A stretch of DNA of 58,995 bases from a virus. The notes under the pieces are model-generated. The model made no database searches. It was given only the letters and a program-made list of their open reading frames with translations, and was not told the DNA's origin. The DNA lies in IMG/VR virus record IMGVR_UViG_3300025536_000017, positions 1 to 58,995 of that record, one strand, 5' to 3'. The position numbers and the translations under genes are program-made. Of this stretch, positions 42,324-48,695 are shown piece after piece. How positions within the stretch are numbered: the first letter of the stretch is position 1; every line of letters begins with the position of its first letter.

Positions 42324-42869
42324 ATGACGATCACCACAACACTGAATCGCATCCGCGAGCATGGCCCCTGCGAAGACGGCTGGCGCAAACTGCTTGCCGG
42401 CCTTGGTAAGACCCAAGCCGACGACGAGCCGCTGCCATACGCGCGCATTGTCGAGATCAACGGTATCAATGATGCGCTTTGGGCGTGCCGCGCTGAGCCG
42501 CAGCATGCCAAGGAATGGCGGCTGTTCGCCGTGTGGTGTGCGCGACAAGTCGAACATCTGATGGAAGACGATCGCTCTTGCGCGGCGCTGAACGTCGCCG
42601 AACGATACGCTAACGGGCAAGCGACAGACGAAGAATTGGCTGCTGCGAGGGCTGCTGCGTGGGATGCTGCGTGGGATGCTGCGAGGGCTGCTGCGAGGGC
42701 TGCTGCGGGGGCTGCTGCGTGGGATGCTGCGAGGGCTGCTGCGTGGGATGCTGCGAGGGCTGCTGCGTGGGATGCTGCGTGGGATGCTGCGTGGGCTGCT
42801 GCGAGGGCTGCTGCGTGGGATGCTGCGGGGGCCGCGCAAACCAAAAAGTTTCTCGAAATTGTTGGGTGA
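42324..42869 (+). CDS. Protein with AAxD-repeat tail, putative-immunity-protein-like
   Basis: 181 residues. Residues 1-100 (GPCEDGWRKLLAGLGK, INDALWACRAEP, EWRLFAVWCARQVEHLMED, AERYANGQATDEELAAA) resemble a helical domain common in phages and often annotated putative immunity protein. Residues 106-169 are 16 four-residue units, AAAR, AAAW, DAAW or DAAR, coded by 12-bp repeats. The tail probably forms a long amphipathic Ala helix. GGAG stands eight bases upstream. Function is unproven. Confidence 0.65.
   Translation: MTITTTLNRIREHGPCEDGWRKLLAGLGKTQADDEPLPYARIVEINGINDALWACRAEPQHAKEWRLFAVWCARQVEHLMEDDRSCAALNVAERYANGQATDEELAAARAAAWDAAWDAARAAARAAAGAAAWDAARAAAWDAARAAAWDAAWDAAWAAARAAAWDAAGAAQTKKFLEIVG
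42639..42830 (+). repeat. Sixteen 12-bp tandem repeats, G(C/A)T-GCT-GCG-NGG
   Basis: Units differ only at the first codon (GCT/GAT, Ala/Asp) and last codon (AGG, TGG, GGG). All units keep the reading frame, so copy gain or loss changes length without disrupting the protein. Because 12 is a multiple of three, all other frames also stay open, producing spurious overlapping frames on both strands. Confidence 0.9.
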
Positions 42870-42873
42870 CACA

Positions 42874-43143
42874 ATGTCCACAATACTATTCGACACTAAG
42901 ACGTTTCGCCTCATCAGCTACGGGCATGGCATGGCCTATGCGCTACGTCATAAGGCCAATGAAGCTACCGCCTTTATGCAGGGCGACGACGCCACACAAT
43001 TCGACAACGATCTTGAAAGCGCCTCACTCGCCAATCCAAAGGAGGGGCCAGAACAATGGTTGCGCCGCTTGTGGTGCGACTATGAATATTGCCTCGCCGC
43101 TCAACGCGACGACGACGTAGCTGCTTTAGGGGAGGAAGTGTAA
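42874..43143 (+). CDS. Hypothetical 89-residue protein
   Basis: ATG 42874 lies four bases after the repeat gene's stop. Sequence begins MSTILFDTKTFRLISYGHGMAYALRHK, continues acidic (QGDDATQFDND, QRDDDVAALGEEV). Stop overlaps the next start (TAATG). No family recognised. Confidence 0.55.
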   Translation: MSTILFDTKTFRLISYGHGMAYALRHKANEATAFMQGDDATQFDNDLESASLANPKEGPEQWLRRLWCDYEYCLAAQRDDDVAALGEEV

Positions 43144-43373
43144 TGACACGCGGCGCGCGCCAACTCTACCGAGCAATCCGCTGGCGACTTCCGTTTAGAG
43201 AATGGCCTCTCCCAGGCCGATGCAATTGCTGCGGCGCGTGGACGCTCCTGCGGACCAATGAGAGGCCGGCCTATTCAGCCTACGACGGAGCCTATCTGTG
43301 CGAGCCATGCGCTGAGCAGAACGACAAAGAGACGGAAATTGCGTGGCAGGAATATTATCGTGGGCTCCTATGA
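43143..43373 (+). CDS. Small zinc-ribbon protein
   Basis: 76 residues, start decided by TAATG overlap. Basic N-terminus (MTRGARQLYRAIRWRLPF), then CNCCGAWTLL and YLCEPCAEQND: two CxxC pairs about 28 residues apart, consistent with one zinc site. Likely binds nucleic acid or protein. Stop overlaps the membrane peptide start. Confidence 0.6.
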   Translation: MTRGARQLYRAIRWRLPFREWPLPGRCNCCGAWTLLRTNERPAYSAYDGAYLCEPCAEQNDKETEIAWQEYYRGLL

Positions 43374-43465
43374 ACGACATCATCGAAATCATTGCGACAT
43401 GCGCTTGTGCAGTTGTCGCTGGAGCCGCAATCGCAGCTTCCGCTGCATGGATTATTTTCTCTTAG
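43370..43465 (+). CDS. 31-residue membrane peptide
   Basis: Starts MNDIIEIIATCACAVVAG and ends AAIAASAAWIIFS, essentially one helix. ATGA overlap with the preceding gene supports translation. The only micro-membrane gene found in the rightward block. Confidence 0.5.
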   Translation: MNDIIEIIATCACAVVAGAAIAASAAWIIFS

Positions 43466-43474
43466 GAGAGAGCC

Positions 43475-43735
43475 ATGTCTTTGCATGACGGTTACACGCC
43501 TCGCCGCCGACCGCCTCGCACAAGCGACGAGGCGCGAGCCTTCACGCTGGAGCGCATATCGCGGCGAAGATTTGCACAAGAGCTAATGAGCCGCGCAGCG
43601 TCGCGCCATGGCAGTCAGAAAAAGCTGATAGCGGCGCGCGCCACGCAAACAAAGCGCAACAATGCCAATCGCGGAAAGGTGACGCTGCCAACCCTTTCGT
43701 TTCTACAAGGCGCAGCAATGGAGAGTGATGAATGA
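43475..43735 (+). CDS. Hypothetical basic 86-residue protein
   Basis: ATG 43475 follows GGAGAG. Very rich in Arg, Lys and Ala (YTPRRRPPRTSDEARAF, ERISRRRFAQEL, QTKRNNANRGKVTLP); probably binds nucleic acid. No family recognised. A one-mismatch relative of the palindrome lies inside at 43615. Stop overlaps next start. Confidence 0.5.
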   Translation: MSLHDGYTPRRRPPRTSDEARAFTLERISRRRFAQELMSRAASRHGSQKKLIAARATQTKRNNANRGKVTLPTLSFLQGAAMESDE

Positions 43736-43920
43736 GTAATTTTGATTTTGTGACTATCGTGTTTCTGATTCCTGGCGCAGTTGGAGCGCTCGTGATTCAG
43801 AACATCGCCATGCGATCCGATGCTGCGCTGGCGCTACGCAAGGCGACGCGACCAGTATTCAATGTCGAATTTCGCATTGTTGGCGACAACGCGCCGTGGT
43901 GGAAATTTTGGGGTAGCTGA
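43732..43920 (+). CDS. 62-residue membrane protein
   Basis: N-terminal helix (VTIVFLIPGAVGALVIQNIAM), then RSDAALALRKATRPVFNVEF and an aromatic end (PWWKFWGS). Overlaps neighbours at both ends (ATGA, then TGATG). Function unknown. Confidence 0.5.
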   Translation: MSNFDFVTIVFLIPGAVGALVIQNIAMRSDAALALRKATRPVFNVEFRIVGDNAPWWKFWGS

Positions 43921-44222
43921 TGAGCGAATATCCGCCACCGGGATTCGTTAGTGAGGCTTTCCGCCTCGCTAACCCCAACACAAATGAGTTTGTGTTGATC
44001 GCAATCGAGTCGATAGCTACGCGCGATCGATCGGCGCAGGCTATCCACGACGATCCAATGAACGAGGAATGGTCGTTGGTGAACGCGATTATTACCGAAT
44101 GGGATTGTAACGGAGAAATTGAAGGCGGAGACGGGTGGGGAATGTGGTTCTCAGAATACGAATGGTATGGCCAAACATCGATCTGTGTCAGTGGAATGGA
44201 GGAAGATGACGATGATTACTGA
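43920..44222 (+). CDS. Hypothetical acidic 100-residue protein
   Basis: Strongly acidic (EEWSLVNAIITEWDCNGEIEGGDGWGMWF; ends GMEEDDDDY). Such small acidic phage proteins sometimes mimic DNA to inhibit host enzymes; only composition supports that here. The start overlaps the preceding stop by one base. Confidence 0.5.
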   Translation: MSEYPPPGFVSEAFRLANPNTNEFVLIAIESIATRDRSAQAIHDDPMNEEWSLVNAIITEWDCNGEIEGGDGWGMWFSEYEWYGQTSICVSGMEEDDDDY

Positions 44223-44529
44223 AATCGGACTAGCGGCACTGGCTGTGTCGCCTGTTATTGGGCTGATGATCTCTGGTGAAATCAGAACAAAGAAAGACGC
44301 CTACGAATCCGCGTTTCGAGAAGGTGAAAAATGCGGATCGGAGTTGGCGATGCTGACGGCGCGCATCACGATAAAATCTCTCCAAAGGAAAAACAAAAAT
44401 CTGGTTGATGAACTCGATGGAGTGCAATCGCGACTTGATGATTTGCAGATGGAGCTGAACGAGTTGCACAAACCGTATCCTACCGCCGAAGCCTACATGG
44501 CTTGCATGAATTGGGGAGCGCGCCAGTGA
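44212..44529 (+). CDS. Membrane-anchored coiled-coil protein
   Basis: 105 residues from ATG 44212, with GGAGG nine bases upstream. Hydrophobic N-terminus (EIGLAALAVSPVIGLMISG), then a coiled coil (ITIKSLQRKNKNLVDELDGVQSRLDDLQMELNELH). Spanin-like in shape, but far from the lysis genes, so I leave it unnamed. Overlaps ThyX start. Confidence 0.5.
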   Translation: MITEIGLAALAVSPVIGLMISGEIRTKKDAYESAFREGEKCGSELAMLTARITIKSLQRKNKNLVDELDGVQSRLDDLQMELNELHKPYPTAEAYMACMNWGARQ

Positions 44530-45527
44530 CAACGATTTCGGCGACAAGTATCCTCGCGTCGAAGCACGCGATCACCGGCGACCGTATCGACACGCTGCTG
44601 CTGCGCTATCCGCGCTGGATTCACGCCGAAGGGCGCACGCATCGTCTGATGAAGATCGGCGAGGGTGTCGAGATATTGGTTCCGACGCCGAGCCTGATGG
44701 AAGACGAAAACCTTTCACGCAACGCCTCGTCGTCACGCGCTATCCCCGTCGAAAAGCTGATCCAAGACGTTCTCGACGATCCGGCCGTGCCGTTGTTCTG
44801 GGGCGCGAACCAGAAGGGGATGCAGGCCGACGAGGAGTGCGATAGCACCGTTTTAATTGCGGAGGGCGACGACGATCTGAATGGTGAACCCTTGGTTATG
44901 GACCGTGACGAAGCCTGGCATGCAGCTATGGAGGACGCCGTCGAGTGGGCGAAGCGGTTTTCCAGCGCCGGCTATCATAAGCAGATCGTCAACCGGCTGC
45001 TCGAACCGTTCTCGCATATCACCGTCGTTGCGACCGCGACGAACTGGTCAAACTTCCTGGCGCTGCGCGATCACCCCGACGCCGAGCCGCACATTCAAAT
45101 GTTGGCGGCGGAGATTCGGACAGCGCTCGACGACGCGATTGTGCAAGAGTTGCAGCCAGGCGAGTGGCATCTGCCGTTTGTAACAAGCGAAGATTGGAGA
45201 TGCTTTCCGCAAGACCTTGTCGTGGGCGGAGACGGATATTCCCACGACGAAGCAATCGATAGCTTGATGAAGGTTTCCGCCGCACGCTGCGCCAGCGCGT
45301 CCTACAAGACGGTCGACGGCTTCGACATGACGATCGAACGTGCGGTGGCGCTCGTCGACAAGCTGATCGGATCAACGCCGCTCCACGCCAGTCCGTTTGA
45401 ACACGTCGCGCAGGCTGACCGCATCTCGGAAATTCGCGGGTGGAGAGAATACGAGCACCACAAGCAGCACGGGAATTTCACTGGATTTCGTCAATGGCGG
45501 AAGATGTTGCCTAACGAGTGCCAGTAA
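44526..45527 (+). CDS. thyX: Flavin-dependent thymidylate synthase
   Basis: 333 residues from GTG 44526, which overlaps the preceding TGA (GTGA) and has GGGAG upstream. The phage ThyX pattern is clear: YPRWIHAEGRTHRLMK, NLSRNASSSRAIPVEK (the dUMP/FAD-binding signature), PLFWGANQKGMQ, HKQIVNRLLEPFSHITVVATATNWSNF in two steps and GEWHLPF. It converts dUMP to dTMP using methylene-tetrahydrofolate, NADPH and FAD in the cytoplasm, so the phage supplies its own thymidylate. GC-rich like the core genes. Confidence 0.85.
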   Translation: MTTISATSILASKHAITGDRIDTLLLRYPRWIHAEGRTHRLMKIGEGVEILVPTPSLMEDENLSRNASSSRAIPVEKLIQDVLDDPAVPLFWGANQKGMQADEECDSTVLIAEGDDDLNGEPLVMDRDEAWHAAMEDAVEWAKRFSSAGYHKQIVNRLLEPFSHITVVATATNWSNFLALRDHPDAEPHIQMLAAEIRTALDDAIVQELQPGEWHLPFVTSEDWRCFPQDLVVGGDGYSHDEAIDSLMKVSAARCASASYKTVDGFDMTIERAVALVDKLIGSTPLHASPFEHVAQADRISEIRGWREYEHHKQHGNFTGFRQWRKMLPNECQ

Positions 45528-45549
45528 TCAGATTGCGACGGTTGACAAG

Positions 45550-45563
45550 TCAGAAAAATCTGA
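45550..45563. promoter_or_regulatory. Palindrome TCAGA-AAAA-TCTGA
   Basis: Exact copy in the gap after thyX, 41 bp before the HNH gene. Confidence 0.55.
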
Positions 45564-45604
45564 CTTTAATTAGCCGTCGCAATCTTGCGAATCAACCAAG
45601 GCCA

Positions 45605-46099
45605 ATGCAGATGCAAATGTGGGTTCAGGCTTATGGGTGGCCAAAATACGAGGTTAGCAATCTTGGCTCTGTGCGTAGAAAATCCAGCGGTCGAATCCTA
45701 AAACCAACCTTTGATAAAGGATATCCAAGGGTTTGCCTATGTGAGAATTGCAAATCAAAAATGGTTTTTGTTCATGTTATTGTTTGCAGAACATTTCACG
45801 GCCCACCACCGTCTGATTTACACGAGGTAGCCCATAACGATGGCGACCGTGAAAATCCATCCGCCGACAATCTTCGATGGGCTACTCGCTCAGAAAACCA
45901 CGCAGACAAGAAGTTGCACGGAACATCTCAACATGGGACCGCAAATGGATCGTCTGTATTGACGGATGAAGATGTTATCACAATTAGGGCTGAGTATATT
46001 CCGCGTAAAAACAGCATGGATAAATTGGCCAAGAAATTCGGTGTCAATAAGAGAACGATTCATAAGATCATCAACAACAAGTTGTGGAGGCACATATGA
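45605..46099 (+). CDS. HNH homing endonuclease with NUMOD4-like and HTH parts
   Basis: 164 residues from ATG 45605. NUMOD4-like start (WVQAYGWPKYEVSNLGSVRRKSSG), HNH core (FVHVIVCRTFHGPP, HEVAHNDGDRENPSADNLRWATRSEN) and a C-terminal helix-turn-helix (SMDKLAKKFGVNKRTIHKIINNKLW). All HNH residues appear present. AT-richer than thyX before it. Free-standing, likely mobile; ends in an ATGA-type overlap with a short GC-rich remnant. Confidence 0.82.
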   Translation: MQMQMWVQAYGWPKYEVSNLGSVRRKSSGRILKPTFDKGYPRVCLCENCKSKMVFVHVIVCRTFHGPPPSDLHEVAHNDGDRENPSADNLRWATRSENHADKKLHGTSQHGTANGSSVLTDEDVITIRAEYIPRKNSMDKLAKKFGVNKRTIHKIINNKLWRHI

Positions 46100-46194
46100 C
46101 CAGCGCCGACGCTGGCAGGGCCGCCGGCGACCGCGCGAGCTTCTCCAGGCCGGTTGGTGGGTCGAACGGAATTGGCGGCCTGTTGGGGCGCTAA
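46096..46194 (+). pseudogene. Possible remnant frame after HNH insertion
   Basis: A 32-codon GC-rich frame (MTSADAGRAAGDRASF, then SRPVGGSNGIGGLLGR) overlaps the HNH stop. Codon use resembles core genes and differs sharply from the AT-rich genes on either side. It may be the tail of a gene displaced by the endonuclease, or a real micro-gene. Confidence 0.3.
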
Positions 46195-46233
46195 CGCGAA
46201 AGAAAGTCACAAACAATAGATAGCGAGAATAAA

Positions 46234-47166
46234 ATGAACAACGCAATCAACGAAACACACAACACCAAACATCCAACTAAAGAATTAACATCACCAATAC
46301 GTTGTGAGATTAACAGTATACAAAAACTTATTCTTAATAGATTTAAGCTGCAAGGGCTAACATCTGAGGTTGTAAGGATTACTCCGGCGATGGCGGAATA
46401 TATCCTTTTTAATTATAATGATGGAAACAGACCAAGAACTAAGAATCATGTTGATCGTCTCGCGAAAATTATAAAAAGCGGGGAGTTTATTACAACATCT
46501 CAAGGTATCTCATTTTCATCTAATAGAAAACTATTAGATGGGCAGCATCGCTTAGCTGCAATTGCTCAATCAGGTGTCGCTGTTGAAATTTACGTTACGT
46601 TTGGAGTGCATCCAAGTGCGTTTTCTGTCTATGACACTGGAAAAAAACGCGGCGCAGCAGATGCTTTTCATATTGCAGGACTAAAGAACACAAAACCACT
46701 CGCCGCAGCCGCGCGCCTATTGGAGGCGGTTGAACTAGGAAAGTGCAATGGTGATTTAACAATATCAAATCAAAGAGCGTTAGAGATTGTTTCAGAGCAT
46801 CCATACTTGGATGAAGCGGCATCTATTGGTGGGGCGATTGCAAAAAAACTAAAATTTCAGGAATCCGCTGCAATTGTTGGTATTTATTCGATACTGCATC
46901 ACTCAAAAATAGCCAATAAACTTGATGAATTTGTTGGTAAGTTAACCGTTGGGGATAATCTCGAAAAAAATTCTCCAATTTTAACCCTCAGAAACGGACT
47001 TATTGGCATTAAGGGACGACGCTCGTTTGAGGGTGACTTACGCGGCGGTATCCCGCGAGCCGCGTCTACGGCGGCTCATATAATCTTAGCATGGAACGCT
47101 TGGGTTAATGGGAGAAAAACATTCATTAAATGGAATCACACTAACGATTTCCCTGAAGCTGAGTAA
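46234..47166 (+). CDS. DGQHR / ParB-like domain protein
   Basis: 310 residues. TKNHVDRLAKIIKSGEFITTSQGISF and KLLDGQHRLAAIAQSGVAVEIYV match the ParB/DGQHR superfamily core, seen in DndB-type and phage proteins. The rest is helical (AAARLLEAVELGKCNG) with a C-terminal part (AASTAAHIILAWNAWVNGRK). ParB-like members bind DNA or hydrolyse CTP/NTP. The role here is unknown. Much more AT-rich than neighbouring core genes, suggesting recent transfer. Confidence 0.65.
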   Translation: MNNAINETHNTKHPTKELTSPIRCEINSIQKLILNRFKLQGLTSEVVRITPAMAEYILFNYNDGNRPRTKNHVDRLAKIIKSGEFITTSQGISFSSNRKLLDGQHRLAAIAQSGVAVEIYVTFGVHPSAFSVYDTGKKRGAADAFHIAGLKNTKPLAAAARLLEAVELGKCNGDLTISNQRALEIVSEHPYLDEAASIGGAIAKKLKFQESAAIVGIYSILHHSKIANKLDEFVGKLTVGDNLEKNSPILTLRNGLIGIKGRRSFEGDLRGGIPRAASTAAHIILAWNAWVNGRKTFIKWNHTNDFPEAE

Positions 47167-47223
47167 TGTTAAGGGCTACCACTACCCCCGATGGCTTGCA
47201 TTTGTGAAATAGAGGGAAACCAA

Positions 47224-47760
47224 ATGAACATCATGCTTGATCTTGAAACACTATCATCGCGGCACGATGCGGCTATCGTCGCGATTGGAGCGTGCACCTT
47301 TGATAAGTATATTGAAGGTTGGTATATGCACAGAGCAACATTCTACATTCCGGTGATTCCATCTAGCTCGCAGGCGCTTGGGTTCCACGTTGATGCTAAG
47401 ACTGTGCAATGGTGGGTTAAGCAGTCTGACGAGGCGCGAGCTGTTCTCAACGATTCTGAAGCTGTTACGTTGGTGGAAGCCCTAGAAAAATTTGCTTCCT
47501 TCTGCCACGCAAACGGCCCGGCGGTTGTATGGGGGAACGGCGCTACCTTCGACAATGTGATATTGCGCAACGCTTACGATCGCGCCGGGATCGCAGCTCC
47601 GTGGTCCTATCGTAGCGACATGTGCTACCGCACGCTGAAGAACCTGCGGCCCGACATCTCTTTCGAGCCGCATGGAACAGCACACAACGCGCTCGACGAC
47701 GCAGTAGCTCAGGCGCGCCACGCCGAGCGCATTGTGGCAGCTATGAACAACCAAGGATAA
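47224..47760 (+). CDS. DEDD 3'-5' exonuclease (Rv2179c-like)
   Basis: 178 residues from ATG 47224, after AGGG. Exonuclease motifs: MLDLETLS (D and E), VWGNGATFDNVILRNAY (D) and HNALDDAVAQARH (H and D), giving a DEDDh active site. Belongs to the RNase T/Rv2179c-like group often carried by phages. It would trim single-stranded nucleic acid, with two metal ions. A longer start at 47191 lacks a ribosome site. Confidence 0.8.
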   Translation: MNIMLDLETLSSRHDAAIVAIGACTFDKYIEGWYMHRATFYIPVIPSSSQALGFHVDAKTVQWWVKQSDEARAVLNDSEAVTLVEALEKFASFCHANGPAVVWGNGATFDNVILRNAYDRAGIAAPWSYRSDMCYRTLKNLRPDISFEPHGTAHNALDDAVAQARHAERIVAAMNNQG

Positions 47761-47827
47761 CGCCTCCCTGCATTTGAGGGCGACGTGGGGAATCCCAACA
47801 ACGGCAAGCTAGGATCGGTGGGAGGCG
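47761..47827 (+). ncRNA. Possible structured leader, inverted repeat CGCCTCCC/GGGAGGCG
   Basis: The outer 8-bp arms are 51 bases apart, enclosing a small TGGG-GAAT-CCCA hairpin. It lies right after the exonuclease stop in a 189-base gap. Outline recalls a tRNA-size element, but no anticodon or T-loop is present. Confidence 0.3.
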
Positions 47828-47949
47828 GGCGCACCAAACCGCGTCGAATGTTGAACCGCACAATCCATAAGCGATCCCCACAATAAACTTATAGGTGAAT
47901 CAGATGAAAAAGTTTCGCGAAAATACAAGCAGAATGAAAGGAAAAACAA

Positions 47950-48345
47950 ATGAGTGACTTCACAGTTACAACATATGCGAAAACCAAGGACGAGCTTGGA
48001 CGACTCGTCGCCACGCTAGCGAGCGACGGATTCAGTTTCGTCGTGGAGGCAAATGGCAGCAAGTCTGGAGCTGCCTTTGTCGAGCCGGTGAAGGCAAAGC
48101 GCTATGACGTGGAAAAGAATGGTCATTGCGTCTACAAGAGCGAGCCTAAACCAGACGCTAAGCACACATTCAATGCGTTTCGAAACACGTTTGGAATCGG
48201 AAACAGCTTCACGCTTCACGATTTTGTCAAAGCCTTGGAGGCAAATGGCTACAAGGCTTCGTCGGCGTCGCCGTCGCTCTCGCGACTGAGGTTCGGAGGC
48301 TATATCATCGCCAACGACCAGGGGAGCTACACGCGCGTCAAGTGA
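47950..48345 (+). CDS. Winged-helix-like 131-residue protein
   Basis: N-terminal half: TVTTYAKTKDELGRLVATLASDGFSF. C-terminal half: FGIGNSFTLHDFVKALEANGYKASSASPSLSRLRFGGYI in two helices and a wing, then ANDQGSYTRVK. The second half reads like a winged helix that could bind DNA. It is a candidate regulator for the dispersed palindrome, though nothing proves it. No named family. A 17-codon frame (ATG 47904) overlaps its start and may be a leader peptide. Confidence 0.5.
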   Translation: MSDFTVTTYAKTKDELGRLVATLASDGFSFVVEANGSKSGAAFVEPVKAKRYDVEKNGHCVYKSEPKPDAKHTFNAFRNTFGIGNSFTLHDFVKALEANGYKASSASPSLSRLRFGGYIIANDQGSYTRVK

Positions 48346-48381
48346 TGTGCTACCATGAGGCGTTAGATAGGAGACAATGCC

Positions 48382-48648
48382 ATGACAAAGGGTGATAAAA
48401 ATTTAGTGTTTGTTCTTGCTGTAATCGCGATCAACGTCGCGATCATCATCGCCGGCGCTATTGCTCAAATGGCTCGTGCGGAAGACTACAACTCGCAGAC
48501 ATTTGGCAACCAGACGTATTACAACGGCAGCGACGGCTATAGTGGCAACTCGCAGACGTTCGGCAACCAAACATATTACCACGACAACCAAGGAAACAAC
48601 TGCACGACATCAAGATATGGAAGCACGTCCTACACGAATTGCGACTGA
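48382..48648 (+). CDS. Small exported protein with NSQTFGNQTYY repeats
   Basis: 88 residues. A hydrophobic segment (LVFVLAVIAINVAIIIAGAIA) and AEDYNS suggest a signal peptide or anchor. The mature part has two copies of NSQTFGNQTYY and ends with a Cys-containing SRYGSTSYTNCD. Similar small secreted proteins are seen in alphaproteobacterial genomes, so it may be host-derived. GATAGGAG precedes ATG 48382. Confidence 0.55.
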   Translation: MTKGDKNLVFVLAVIAINVAIIIAGAIAQMARAEDYNSQTFGNQTYYNGSDGYSGNSQTFGNQTYYHDNQGNNCTTSRYGSTSYTNCD

Positions 48649-48668
48649 ATGCGTCGATCTCAACAAGC

Positions 48669-48695
48669 AAGCCGGCCTAGCGCCGGCTTTTTTTT
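48669..48695 (+). terminator. Rho-independent terminator between convergent operons
   Basis: AAGCCGGC, loop CTAGC, GCCGGCTT, then T8 on the plus strand. Strong end for the rightward operon. It also overlaps the stop of the leftward primase gene at 48694. Confidence 0.85.

Noticed and set aside
42296-42914. Two long minus-strand frames (about 195-200 codons) and shifted plus-strand frames across the repeat tract
   Set aside because: They exist because the 12-bp repeat keeps every frame open. They give low-complexity SPRSIPRSS, AHAASH or GCCEGCC runs and oppose a well-supported gene with a ribosome site.
44212-44529. Second spanin (Rz-like) gene
   Set aside because: Shape fits (membrane helix plus coiled coil), but it lies in the rightward block, and a complete spanin pair already exists at 2238-3027.
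47761-47835. tRNA gene
   Set aside because: The outer arms and length suggest an acceptor stem, but no anticodon arm, no TTC-type T-loop and no CCA end are visible. I saw no other tRNA.
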